Source: a virus
IMG/VR virus record: IMGVR_UViG_3300028024_000181
Span: 1 to 50,700 of that record
Direction: 5' to 3' (one strand)
Length of the DNA: 50,700 nucleotides
Both the position numbers and the translations under genes were made by a program. Position 1 is the first letter of the stretch; every line of letters begins with the position of its first letter. Shown in pieces: positions 14,115 through 20,938 of the stretch. The notes beneath the pieces were generated by a model. The model was not told the origin of the DNA. It ran no database searches and worked only from the letters and a program-made list of their open reading frames with translations.

Positions 14115-14381
14115 ATGAACCTCATCGAACAAGCCATCAAGCACGCCGGCGGCGTCACTGCCTTCACGAAGGCTTTGAACGCGCTGATCGATCGCCCTGT
14201 GACCTATCAAGCCGTGAAAAAGTGGGCGGTGAAAGGCCGCTTGCCACGGACCGAATGGACCGGCGAGTCGAACTATGCTGCGGCGATCGAGCGTTTGACC
14301 GGTGGTCAAGTGCCGCGCGAGAAGCTTCTGCACACGCTGCCAGCATCGGCGACCGCGTCGCTTCAAGAGGAGGGCGTCTAA
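14115..14381 (+). CDS. Cro/YdaS-like small HTH regulator
   Basis: The 88-residue product (MNLIEQAIKHAGGVTAFTKA, VTYQAVKKWAVKGRLPRTEW) has the layout of Cro/YdaS-like helix-turn-helix proteins that oppose CI-type repressors. It is the first gene of the rightward operon. No ribosome-binding site precedes the ATG at 14115, and the -10 box ends 8 bases upstream, so the mRNA is probably leaderless. The last codons (SLQEEGV) coincide with the first copy of a 14-bp repeat. Its stop overlaps the end of the convergent gene 14378-14689. Confidence 0.78.
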   Translation: MNLIEQAIKHAGGVTAFTKALNALIDRPVTYQAVKKWAVKGRLPRTEWTGESNYAAAIERLTGGQVPREKLLHTLPASATASLQEEGV

Positions 14382-14689
14382 GTATGCGAGTTCTGATCCA
14401 GTTTTTTCGCGTACTCGTAGGCGACGGTGTTCGCGAACTCCAGTCGAGCGCGGGAATCGATCTCCAGGCCGCGGGCATTGCACCAGGCAATGAACTCGTC
14501 GAGTTTGATGTGTGCTTTGACGACCACAAGACCCTCCGCGAGACAACGCTTGCGCATCTGCTCGGCGCTGCGCTCCCACTTCAGGAAGCTCTCCGGCAGC
14601 CCGGAGCCGTCGTTGAACACCGATCGCGCGCGATCGTATTCCGACTTCATGAACCAGCTGATCGCAATGACTTTGGGGATGTCGCTCAT
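14378..14689 (-). CDS. Antisense moron A, hypothetical
   Basis: The 103-residue protein (MSDIPKVIAISWFMKSEYDRARSVF..., ESFLKWERSAEQMRKRCLAEG) is soluble and helical and is not recognised. It runs against the rightward early operon and has its own promoter element at 14716-14736. That makes it a typical moron likely to be expressed from the prophage. The gene ends directly after the first 14-bp repeat, and its stop overlaps the stop of the Cro-like gene by 2 nt. Confidence 0.7.
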   Translation of the reverse strand: MSDIPKVIAISWFMKSEYDRARSVFNDGSGLPESFLKWERSAEQMRKRCLAEGLVVVKAHIKLDEFIAWCNARGLEIDSRARLEFANTVAYEYAKKLDQNSHT

Positions 14690-14715
14690 GTGTGAATGTT
14701 CCGTAGTGGTGACGC

Positions 14716-14736
14716 GTGTAGGAGCCGTCAATTCTA
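14716..14736 (-). promoter_or_regulatory. Moron promoter element A
   Basis: On the minus strand TAGAAT (14736-14731) is followed by CCTACAC (14722-14716), 42 bp before the ATG of moron A. The same module occurs upstream of moron C with identical internal spacing. No convincing -35 box is seen. Confidence 0.5.
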
Positions 14737-14863
14737 CGGCGAGCGAGCATCCCCACCTCTTTTCCGAATTGGCACAAGCCGCGCCGCTCCAAGAGGAGGG
14801 CGTATGACGCATCACACGTTAAGACTGACTGCGGATGCATCGGGCCTGGGAGCGTCGGTGCAG

Positions 14864-15085
14864 TTACTTTCCGAGCTTGCCAAACGCTTTCCGGAGGTCG
14901 TTGAGCGATTTGTTGACGGACTGCTCGACCTTTCTGAACTCGTTCGCGTCGACGTGCGTAACTGCACCGCAGGAACTGCAGGTGAGGTTCGGATCTGTCT
15001 TGAGCCTTCGGATTGTTTCCGTGAGTTTCTTGCGGCAGTTGCCGCAGGGAATGTCGACGGTTTGGTTGTCGAAGTTGATGGTCAT
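14864..15085 (-). CDS. Antisense moron B, zinc-ribbon protein
   Basis: The 73-residue protein has two CxxC knuckles (CGNC at residues 14-17 and CSSC at 36-39), which form a zinc-ribbon. A C-terminal amphipathic helix follows (EFRKVEQSVNKSLNDLRKAFGKL). It is probably a small nucleic-acid- or protein-binding factor of unknown target. The upstream region has TTGAGG and TAGAAT boxes and a GAGGGGAA ribosome-binding site shared with moron C. About 60 nt of featureless sequence separate its stop from the second 14-bp repeat. Confidence 0.72.
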   Translation of the reverse strand: MTINFDNQTVDIPCGNCRKKLTETIRRLKTDPNLTCSSCGAVTHVDANEFRKVEQSVNKSLNDLRKAFGKLGK

Positions 15086-15126
15086 GGGTGTTCCCCTCGC
15101 AAAGGAGATTGACGTGTGGAAACGCA

Positions 15127-15154
15127 ATTCTAGCGCGGGGTGGAACACCCTCAA
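15127..15154 (-). promoter_or_regulatory. Moron promoter element B
   Basis: On the minus strand a -35 TTGAGG (15154-15149) and a -10 TAGAAT (15132-15127) are separated by 16 bp, with the ATG 42 bp downstream of the -10 box. A variant CCACAC follows the -10 box. This is the best-formed of the three moron promoters. Confidence 0.6.
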
Positions 15155-15211
15155 TTTCGTGATCGGCGGCGCGGGCAACGCGGTTGCGCAGCAAGAGGAG
15201 GGCGTCTGATG

Positions 15212-15727
15212 TCATCGCGCCATCAACGCAATGAGCTTCGAATAGTCCGGCGGAGGGAGGAAACCGGCGAAATATTCGAATTCGCAGTCCGCACAGACAA
15301 GGTATTGGGCGCTCTTCACTCGAACCGGTTGCAGGTAGCCCGTCTTATCCGCGTTCACGCATTTCGGACATCTGTAGTGAATTGGCTCTTTGTCGGCGTA
15401 CGCCGACTTCAGGCGATAAACAACGGGTCCCTCGGTTATCGGAGTGAGTTCGTATCGAGAAAGCTCTCGCTTCTTAGCCTTCAGCTTTGCAATTTCCTCA
15501 TTAGCCGCCTTCAGATCGTGCTCAAGCGTTGCCACGCTCTTGATGAGACGTACGTTGTCCTCCGACGTTTGCAGCGTTGCGACGTTCAACTCGCGGATCT
15601 CGTCAACGAGGGTTTGCGTTGCTTTTTCGATCACAGACTCGTCGTGGGTCGCGACTCCTTTTGTGATCAAGCCCAGCGCACCGTTGACGGCAGCGAGGAT
15701 GCCAGAGACGGTAGTTGCAACAGCCAT
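15212..15727 (-). CDS. Antisense moron C, coiled coil plus zinc ribbon
   Basis: The 171-residue protein has an N-terminal hydrophobic Ala/Gly-rich helix, a long coiled coil (about residues 40-90, including NVRLIKSVATLEHDLKAANE) and a C-terminal zinc ribbon (CPKC at 120-123, CADC at 145-148). This coiled-coil/ribbon layout is seen in small phage and bacterial accessory proteins of unknown function. It ends 6 nt after the third 14-bp repeat. Its start lies behind a GAGGGGAA site and a TAGAAT-type promoter. Confidence 0.72.
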   Translation of the reverse strand: MAVATTVSGILAAVNGALGLITKGVATHDESVIEKATQTLVDEIRELNVATLQTSEDNVRLIKSVATLEHDLKAANEEIAKLKAKKRELSRYELTPITEGPVVYRLKSAYADKEPIHYRCPKCVNADKTGYLQPVRVKSAQYLVCADCEFEYFAGFLPPPDYSKLIALMAR

Positions 15728-15755
15728 GGGGGTTCCCCTCGTTCTGAAAAGGTAG

Positions 15756-15776
15756 GTGTAGGAACCACCGATTCTA
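15756..15776 (-). promoter_or_regulatory. Moron promoter element C
   Basis: On the minus strand TAGAAT (15776-15771) is followed by CCTACAC (15762-15756), 44 bp before the ATG of moron C and with the same internal spacing as element A. A clear -35 box is missing. The rest of 15777-15904 holds an inverted repeat and the ribosome-binding site of the next rightward gene. Confidence 0.5.
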
Positions 15777-15840
15777 AACGGGGAGCGAACCCCCGCCATT
15801 TTTGGCGCGGGCCGCGTGGCGGCGCGTGAATTCACGAGGA

Positions 15841-15861
15841 TTTGCATGGTGTCCATGCAAA
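15841..15861. repeat. Perfect 9-bp inverted repeat upstream of the CII-position gene
   Basis: TTTGCATGG and CCATGCAAA are separated by TGT and lie 44 bp before the ATG at 15905. On the plus strand AATTTT follows, so it could be a weak terminator. Its symmetry and position also suit an operator for a dimeric regulator. Confidence 0.6.
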
Positions 15862-15904
15862 AAATTTTCGACGCCGGCCGACCGGTGTAGCAAGAGGTGT
15901 AACG

Positions 15905-16315
15905 ATGGAATTTGACTATTGGGGTGCCGCCGCGCACCCGCGTGGAAAGGCGATCCACCCTCCCGAACCGACCGCGCCGCTCACCCCGGCGCGTTTGCGT
16001 TTCCTGCCGCGCGGCGAGATCGAGGCCTGCGCAACATTTCGCGATGCGTGCGTGCTCGCCTGGAAGAACCGGCAACACCCGGGGATGACCACGACCTACC
16101 TCGCGTCTGTTTGCGATCTGACGCAGCAGCACGTGTCCGAGTACTTCCACGCCGACGAGCGCGACGAGAAGGGTCGTAAGCGACGGCAATTGCCGGCTGA
16201 CAAGGTCGGCGTGGTGCAGGAGCAGCTCGGCAATTGCGCGATCGGGCAATGGCTGGCGCGCGACATGGCCGTGCGCCTCGTCGAGGAGTTCTTCGCGGCG
16301 GAGAACGTGCGGTGA
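15905..16315 (+). CDS. Putative DNA-binding regulator (CII position)
   Basis: The 136-residue protein contains a probable helix-turn-helix (MTTTYLASVCDLTQQHVSEYF, residues about 61-81). The helical segment LPADKVGVVQEQLGNCAIGQWLARDM follows and ends in VRLVEEFFA. It occupies the CII position, after the Cro-like gene and before replication. It is not clearly a CII homologue, so the role as early regulator is inferred from the motif and place. The ATG at 15905 has an AAGAGG site. It overlaps the next gene by 4 nt (GTGA). Confidence 0.65.
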   Translation: MEFDYWGAAAHPRGKAIHPPEPTAPLTPARLRFLPRGEIEACATFRDACVLAWKNRQHPGMTTTYLASVCDLTQQHVSEYFHADERDEKGRKRRQLPADKVGVVQEQLGNCAIGQWLARDMAVRLVEEFFAAENVR

Positions 16316-16503
16316 CGAAAAGCGAAGCCATGCGGCTGGCAAAAGAGGCGCTCCACGCGTTGCGCGCCCAGTCAGGAGACGAAGAGACGGTGAAGGAAAT
16401 GTTCATCTGGAAGATGCAGGCGGACCGGCGGCTTCACGAGGCGCTCACGGTGCTGGGCACCGCCCGCTTATGGGAATCGCAGTTGCAGCACCTTCGTCAC
16501 TAA
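16312..16503 (+). CDS. Hypothetical small helical protein, GTG start
   Basis: The 63-residue product (MTKSEAMRLAKEALHALRAQ, MFIWKMQADRRLHEALTVLG) is helical and unrecognised. The GTG at 16312 forms a GTGA overlap with the previous stop and has GGAGAA 8 bases upstream. An ATG at 16330 is a weaker alternative. Confidence 0.6.
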   Translation: MTKSEAMRLAKEALHALRAQSGDEETVKEMFIWKMQADRRLHEALTVLGTARLWESQLQHLRH

Positions 16504-16513
16504 CAGGGCAGTC

Positions 16514-16669
16514 ATGAACGCGGATCTGGTTGGCACGGTTGTGTTGCGCACGTTCGCGGTGATGGGCGTCGCTGTGGCGTTCATGCCGGCGATTGCGCGC
16601 TCGCGTGTGCGGTTTGGTTTCACGAGCTGTCTCGCGCTCGCTGCCGTGCTGATCTGGTTCAGGCCGTAG
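16514..16669 (+). CDS. Small two-helix membrane protein
   Basis: This 51-residue product has two hydrophobic stretches (LVGTVVLRTFAVMGVAVAFM and FTSCLALAAVLIWF) joined by a basic loop (ARSRVRFG). It should be a hairpin membrane protein with the loop in the cytoplasm. It lies between close neighbours in the same direction, with 10 nt before and 7 nt after. The ribosome-binding site is weak. It is not recognised. Confidence 0.5.
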   Translation: MNADLVGTVVLRTFAVMGVAVAFMPAIARSRVRFGFTSCLALAAVLIWFRP

Positions 16670-16676
16670 GAGTCAC

Positions 16677-16940
16677 ATGTCGTTTCACTTATCGAATCTC
16701 GCCTGGAGCGTCGAGCTCCGCCACGCACAGAAGATAGTCCTGCTGTGCCTTTCACATCTAGCGCTGCAGAGCACATGTGAATGTTCTGTCACGGTGCGCA
16801 GGCTCGCGTTCATGTGTGGCATGTCGGACAGTGGCGTGCGCGACCAGCTCGCGGCCCTGACAGCGGTTGGCCTGGTCGACGAGATCCCGGGCAATGGCGA
16901 GACCTTCTATCGCGTCAACGTGGTGGCGCGCGATGCCTGA
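16677..16940 (+). CDS. Winged-helix/HTH protein near the replication genes
   Basis: The 87-residue protein resembles a winged helix-turn-helix: VELRHAQKIVLLCLSHLAL as helix 1, VTVRRLAFMCGMSDSGVRDQLAALTAVGLVDEI as the HTH, and NGETFYRVNV as the wing. The fold matches the N-terminal domain of lambda O-type initiators. It may therefore be a stand-alone DNA-binding subunit of the replication module or a regulator. It overlaps the next gene by 8 nt. Confidence 0.65.
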   Translation: MSFHLSNLAWSVELRHAQKIVLLCLSHLALQSTCECSVTVRRLAFMCGMSDSGVRDQLAALTAVGLVDEIPGNGETFYRVNVVARDA

Positions 16941-17508
16941 GACGAGCAAGAAGGGCACGGCGGCCCGCCCACAGATCAACGCAGGCCTCGTCGAGGCCGC
17001 TATACGCCGTCACGTCGACCCGCGCGGCGCCCACACGCTCATTCCCGAAGCTGAAATTCGCTGGGGCGTCGGCTCGCAGCGCGGCGTTTATCGCGCGGAC
17101 TTCGTCATGATCACGCGCTCCAGTTACGCGACGGAGCTCGAGGTGAAAGTATCGCTCGCGGACTGGCGCAAGGATCTGTCGAAGCCGAAGTGGGTTGGCA
17201 TGCCCGCCTGGATCACGCGCTTCATCTACGTGGTGCCCGAGCAGCTCGGCATTCCTGAGTGGGTGCCCCCGCATGCCGGCGTGTGGCATGTGCGCCCGCG
17301 GCCGTCGCAATACGAAGCGTGGGAAGGGCCGCGGCGCCCCGACGGCTATCAGATCGTGGTCGCCCGCGCGCCGCACGTGCTCGGCCGCGAAAAGCTACCA
17401 GCTGCCGTGCTCGGCACGTGGCTGCGCAATCTCTATTACCGCTACTGGGAACAGCGGGTTCATCTTGAGGGCCGCATTGCGCGGCACGTGCGGGAGAGCG
17501 TTGCATGA
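16933..17508 (+). CDS. PD-(D/E)XK nuclease-like protein (MmcB-like)
   Basis: The 191-residue product has a core YRADFVMITR...YATELEVKVSLADWRKD, giving an Asp, then Glu-x-Lys (E-V-K), the PD-(D/E)XK nuclease signature. RFIYVVPEQL follows. The arrangement is like MmcB-type DNA-repair nucleases. It may process DNA during replication or recombination. The C-terminal half is less typical, with a conserved-looking YQIVVARAPHVL and a basic tail. The start at 16933 overlaps the preceding stop by 8 nt, and the end overlaps the replication initiator by 4 nt. Confidence 0.7.
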   Translation: MPETSKKGTAARPQINAGLVEAAIRRHVDPRGAHTLIPEAEIRWGVGSQRGVYRADFVMITRSSYATELEVKVSLADWRKDLSKPKWVGMPAWITRFIYVVPEQLGIPEWVPPHAGVWHVRPRPSQYEAWEGPRRPDGYQIVVARAPHVLGREKLPAAVLGTWLRNLYYRYWEQRVHLEGRIARHVRESVA

Positions 17509-18611
17509 GAGTCGCAGACGTATTGCGCGAACTCGGTCGCCCGATCGCCTACTACCCGTTCCTCGCTCGATACCTCGGCGGCGTGAATGCTGCCGTGTTC
17601 TTCTGCCAGATCTTTTACTGGCAGGACAAGGCTACCAGCGAATTCGGCGTGCATAAGACCGTCGATGAGCTCGAGCACGAGACCGGCCTGTCCTACGAGG
17701 AACAGCGCGCCGCCCGCACGAAGTTGCGTGCCGCCGGTGTGCTGATCGAGACCGCCAAGCGCATCGAGCATCGCACGTACTTCCGCGTCGACGAGGATGC
17801 GCTCGAATTGCTGTTGTCTTCCGAGCTACCCGCACGTAAGGCGAAAAAGTCATCGGTGGGCACATCGGGAAAGTCCACTTCCCGAAATGGGAAAAGTCCA
17901 TCTCGGGAAGTGGACAAAGTCCATTCCGCGAACTTGGAAAAACCCATGCCGCCGGATGGGGAAAACCGCGCCCGCGGGAAGGGAGATCCCCATTCCGTTA
18001 ACGGTACAGAGATTACAGCAGAGACTACAGCAGCAACGCGCGCGGCCGAGGCTGTGGACAACTCTGCTGTTGCTGCTGCTGAAGATGAAAAAGCCCAACC
18101 GACCCCCGAGCGCGAATTGACGGACTTGCTGGTGTCGCTCGAGGCCGCTCGGGGCAAATCGCTGAGCGTCGACCGGAATCGCGACCGTGTGCACGTGCTG
18201 ACGTGGGTCGGCAAGGGCGTGACGGCGGCGCGACTGCGGGAAGCCCACGCGTTGGCCGTGGCGGCGCGATCGCGAGTGGGCGACGAACGGCCGACGTACG
18301 CGGGGTTCGTCTCGACGTTCATCGACGCAGAGGCCGCGGCGCCGGTGACGGCTGAGTCACAAGCACAGGTCGACTGGTGGCTGGCAGGCGAGGAAGTGCT
18401 GGTGGCGGCCGGCGAACGTTTCGGCGCCCGGCCGAAGCGGCGCGACGAGCCTTTGCCGCTGTACCGCGCGGTGGTGGCTAGAGCGGCGGGTAAGGGGCCG
18501 TGGATCGACGCGATCCTGCGCGACGCTCAGCGCGGCGGTGGACAGTTCCAGCAGATGATCGTGGCGACGCTCGGTGAAGCGCTGCTGCCTGTCGATTGGT
18601 ACGCATCATGA
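17505..18611 (+). CDS. Replication initiator-like protein (lambda O position)
   Basis: The 368-residue product has an N-terminal winged-helix domain. Its parts include AAVFFCQIFYWQDKATSEFG, VDELEHETGLSYEEQRAARTKLRAAGVLIE and RTYFRVDEDALE, features shared with phage replication proteins. A low-complexity linker rich in Lys/Ser/Arg (residues about 113-165) is encoded by iteron-like DNA repeats. A C-terminal helical domain ends the protein and may recruit the host helicase or its loader. In lambda the origin also lies inside the initiator gene. No phage helicase is evident downstream, so host DnaB would be needed. Confidence 0.78.
   Translation: MRVADVLRELGRPIAYYPFLARYLGGVNAAVFFCQIFYWQDKATSEFGVHKTVDELEHETGLSYEEQRAARTKLRAAGVLIETAKRIEHRTYFRVDEDALELLLSSELPARKAKKSSVGTSGKSTSRNGKSPSREVDKVHSANLEKPMPPDGENRARGKGDPHSVNGTEITAETTAATRAAEAVDNSAVAAAEDEKAQPTPERELTDLLVSLEAARGKSLSVDRNRDRVHVLTWVGKGVTAARLREAHALAVAARSRVGDERPTYAGFVSTFIDAEAAAPVTAESQAQVDWWLAGEEVLVAAGERFGARPKRRDEPLPLYRAVVARAAGKGPWIDAILRDAQRGGGQFQQMIVATLGEALLPVDWYAS
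17867..17979 (+). repeat. Iteron-like repeats inside the initiator gene (putative origin)
   Basis: Four to five degenerate 22-23-bp units occur in tandem, at 17867, 17889, 17911, 17934 and 17957. They share GGGAAAAGTCCAT-like cores. Within them a perfect 13-bp inverted repeat, GTCCACTTCCCGA at 17873-17885 and its complement at 17903-17915, is separated by 17 bp. The location in the linker region of an initiator-like gene matches the lambdoid origin arrangement. Confidence 0.6.
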
Positions 18612-18832
18612 GCACCCAAACCGAAAACGCATTCTGGCTCGTGTGGTCGCCGACCGGCAGGGCGCCGCCGCGGTACCGCCACGCGAGCAAGCAGAGCGCC
18701 ATCACCGAGGCAGAGCGGCTCGCGCGCGCTCACCCGGGGCAACTGTTCGTCGTGCTCGAGCCGATCGCCGGGCGGCGCGTGGACAACATGGTGCGCACGA
18801 CCTACGTTGACGACAAGGAGATTCCGTTTTGA
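18608..18832 (+). CDS. Hypothetical small protein
   Basis: The 74-residue product (NAFWLVWSPTGRAPPRYRHASKQSAITEAERLARAHPGQLFVVLEPIAGR) looks like a small alpha/beta protein that recurs in prophages of this group. The function is unknown. Its ATG overlaps the initiator stop by 4 nt. Its own stop overlaps the next TTG start by 4 nt. Confidence 0.65.
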   Translation: MSTQTENAFWLVWSPTGRAPPRYRHASKQSAITEAERLARAHPGQLFVVLEPIAGRRVDNMVRTTYVDDKEIPF

Positions 18833-19074
18833 TCGCTAACGACATCACGGACTGGCTGTCGGCCGCGGCGCTAATCGCACTGATATCCGGCGACGGGCCG
18901 CGGAGCTTACTACGCCACGCGGCCAGCGCTTTATACCTCGGTCACGTCGCTGCGCCGGCGACGCCTGACCCGTTCGTCCAGCTGCTGCTCACTGGCGAGT
19001 GCTTCAGGCCGCTCTATGAATACGAACGCGCACTCATCCAGTTCAAGCTGGCTTATCCGGCGGTCTTCAAATGA
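18829..19074 (+). CDS. Hypothetical protein with TTG start
   Basis: The 81-residue product is helical (ITDWLSAAALIALISGDGPRSLLRHAASALYLG, YERALIQFKLAYPAVF) and not recognised. Translation from TTG is supported by an AAGGAG site 8 bases upstream and by the 4-nt overlap with the previous gene. The stop overlaps the next ATG by 4 nt. Confidence 0.6.
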   Translation: MIANDITDWLSAAALIALISGDGPRSLLRHAASALYLGHVAAPATPDPFVQLLLTGECFRPLYEYERALIQFKLAYPAVFK

Positions 19075-19487
19075 GCAACGTCATCGATATCGAGGATCTG
19101 CGTTTCACGCGCGACAAGCGGATCGTGCGGCCGCGCGAGGAGTGCGAGCACAAGCACATGACGATGGACGACCAAGGCCAGTTTGTCAGATGCGACGACT
19201 GCAGGGTGCAGCTATCGCCGTTCTGGGTGCTCAGCCGAATGCTCGATCAGTACGAACGCGCGCTATCGAAGATTGCCGGCCGCGAGCAGCGTCAGGCCGA
19301 ATCAGAGTTGCGCGGTGTGCAGTTGCGCGCCGCCCAGGTCGTCGAGCGGGCATGGCGCAGTCACACGATGGTGCCGACGTGCCCGCACTGCGGCGAGGGG
19401 ATTCGCGCGACGGATGGCTTCGGCCATAGCGCGATCAACAGATCGATCGATGAACGGCGGCGCGCCGCCAAGAAGGGAGGTGTATGA
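19071..19487 (+). CDS. Zinc-ribbon hypothetical protein
   Basis: The 138-residue protein has two metal-type clusters: CEHKH plus CDDC (residues about 25-45) and CPHC near residue 105. A helical segment (MLDQYERALSKIAGREQRQAESELRGVQLRAAQVVERAW) separates them. A zinc-stabilised nucleic-acid-binding role is plausible. It is not a named family that I recognise. It overlaps both neighbours by 4 nt. Confidence 0.65.
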   Translation: MSNVIDIEDLRFTRDKRIVRPREECEHKHMTMDDQGQFVRCDDCRVQLSPFWVLSRMLDQYERALSKIAGREQRQAESELRGVQLRAAQVVERAWRSHTMVPTCPHCGEGIRATDGFGHSAINRSIDERRRAAKKGGV

Positions 19488-19759
19488 ACTGCAAACCGGG
19501 AGATCTCGCAGTCACAACTGGCATGTTCGTATCAGCGAACAATGACGTAATTGTCGAAGTTGAAAGTATCGCTTTCGTCAATTCACAGGGCATCACGGTG
19601 TGGAACATCAAACACCGCAAGCCGATGCTTGTAGACGTTGGTCGACAAGCAGGGATGTGGGTCAGTAACGGGATTATCTGCGATACAAATCTGCGCCCGA
19701 TCAGCGGCGTGCCTGTGCACGACGAGCAGTTCGACAAGGTGTCGGTCTCATGCAACTGA
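19484..19759 (+). CDS. Hypothetical small beta-rich protein
   Basis: The 91-residue product (MNCKPGDLAVTTGMFVSANNDVIVEVESI, WNIKHRKPMLVDV) is beta-rich and resembles SH3-like small phage proteins. It is not otherwise recognised. It overlaps the previous gene by 4 nt and the HNH endonuclease gene by 10 nt. Confidence 0.6.
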   Translation: MNCKPGDLAVTTGMFVSANNDVIVEVESIAFVNSQGITVWNIKHRKPMLVDVGRQAGMWVSNGIICDTNLRPISGVPVHDEQFDKVSVSCN

Positions 19760-20211
19760 CGCAAGCCGTTCTCAAAGAGCTGCTCTCATACGATCCTGTG
19801 ACGGGGATATTCGTTTGGATCGTCGACACGCCGTGGGCGATACGAGGACAGCGCGCTGGCACCCGGCAGCATGATGGATATCGCCGCATCGGCATTCGAG
19901 GCGTCGGGTATGCCGAGCACCGCCTCGCATGGGTCTACATGACAGGATCGTTTCCGCGTTTGAAGATCGATCACAGGAACCGCATCCGCGATCAGAACCA
20001 CTGGACGAATCTGCGGCTTGCAACTCACCCGCAGAACTGCCAGAACAAAAAATGCAGCGGAGCCACGCTGCATCGTTCCGGCAAATGGCAGGCACAAATC
20101 AAAGTCAACGGAAAGTCGAAATACCTCGGTCTGTTCGATGATCGTGCAGCCGCTGAGCGCGCTTATTTGGCCGCGAAGGCCGCGATGCATCCATTTTGGA
20201 ATCCATCGTGA
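19750..20211 (+). CDS. HNH homing-type endonuclease with AP2 domain
   Basis: The 153-residue product has the HNH core YAEHRLAWVYMTG, IDHRNRIRDQNHWTNLRLAT and QNCQNKKC. A C-terminal AP2-type DNA-binding domain follows (GKWQAQIKVNGKSKYLGLFDDRAAAERAYLAA). This is the common architecture of free-standing phage homing endonucleases, which spread by cutting alleles that lack the gene. It is inserted in the operon with only 4-10-nt overlaps, so it appears domesticated to the operon layout. Confidence 0.88.
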   Translation: MQLTQAVLKELLSYDPVTGIFVWIVDTPWAIRGQRAGTRQHDGYRRIGIRGVGYAEHRLAWVYMTGSFPRLKIDHRNRIRDQNHWTNLRLATHPQNCQNKKCSGATLHRSGKWQAQIKVNGKSKYLGLFDDRAAAERAYLAAKAAMHPFWNPS

Positions 20212-20921
20212 GCAAGGGCACCGTCCGGTTCCCTGAGAGCGCGATCGTCGACGGCCGCATTGGTACGTCACGCATTGCAGCGACGATCGCGGGTGCGGCG
20301 ACGATCGCGGGTGCGGCGGCGCGCTTGGCATCGGCAGATCTCGAACCACTGCAGGGCGCCGTGCAGACACTCGCGCGCGGCATCGCGGCACAGACCGGAC
20401 AGACACCCGAGCAGGTCGCCGCGGCCTGGGGCACTGTCGACTATTCGAATTCTAGCGGGGTGCAGTTGGTAGCCCCGCACGTGGCGGCCGGCGCAAAGCA
20501 TCGCGCGAACGCGGCACTCGGGGAAAAGCCTGCGTCTGGCAAGCGCGAAACCCCGCGGGGGGAACTCGCCCCTTTGCAACGTACGCAGCAGCTCGGACGC
20601 CTCGGCACCGGACGCATGAACAAAACTGAGGCCGCGTACGAGCAGCTGCTGGCGGCGCGTCTCCACCTTGGCGAGATCCTCTTCTATCGCTTCGAAGCGC
20701 ACAAGCTGCGTCTCGGCGATAACACGTTCTATACGCCCGACTTCACGGTGATCGTTGCCGACGGCAGCACGGAATATCACGAGGTGAAGGGCTACTGGAC
20801 AGACAAGGCGCGCGCCAAGACGAAAGCGGCCGCCGCTCAACACCCGTATCGATTCATCGCGATCAAGCGCGCCGGCCGTCACGGCTGGAGCTTTGAAGAC
20901 CTCACCAGCCGCAGCTGGTAA
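20208..20921 (+). CDS. DUF1064-type nuclease-like protein
   Basis: The C-terminal half (residues about 137-230: NKTEAAYEQLLAARLHLGEI, YTPDFTVIVADGSTEYHEVKGYW) matches DUF1064, a phage PD-(D/E)XK endonuclease-like family. The Asp of TPDF and the E-V-K of YHEVKGYW are the presumed catalytic residues. The N-terminal about 100 residues are Ala-rich. They include an exact tandem duplication of an 18-bp unit (20281-20298 and 20299-20316) coding for a repeated ATIAGA. It probably helps process replication intermediates. A GTG at 20208 overlaps the previous stop. Confidence 0.75.
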   Translation: MSKGTVRFPESAIVDGRIGTSRIAATIAGAATIAGAAARLASADLEPLQGAVQTLARGIAAQTGQTPEQVAAAWGTVDYSNSSGVQLVAPHVAAGAKHRANAALGEKPASGKRETPRGELAPLQRTQQLGRLGTGRMNKTEAAYEQLLAARLHLGEILFYRFEAHKLRLGDNTFYTPDFTVIVADGSTEYHEVKGYWTDKARAKTKAAAAQHPYRFIAIKRAGRHGWSFEDLTSRSW

Positions 20922-20938
20922 CAACCATTGGAGAACCC

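Larger units (their letters stand above)
14364..15205 (+). repeat. Three direct copies of a 14-bp junction sequence
   Basis: CAAGAGGAGGGCGT occurs at 14364-14377, 14790-14803 and 15192-15205, 426 and 402 bp apart. A shortened CAAGAGG is found at 15891-15897 as the ribosome-binding site of the next rightward gene. Each full copy is followed by a small minus-strand gene. The copies look like duplicated ends of the Cro-like gene plus its downstream ribosome-binding site, made as each antisense gene was inserted. Confidence 0.75.

Noticed and set aside
14427-15209. Rightward frames ending in QEEGV between the antisense genes.
   Set aside because: They lie opposite convincing minus-strand genes. 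Only their last codons are related, through the 14-bp repeat, so they are not proteins.
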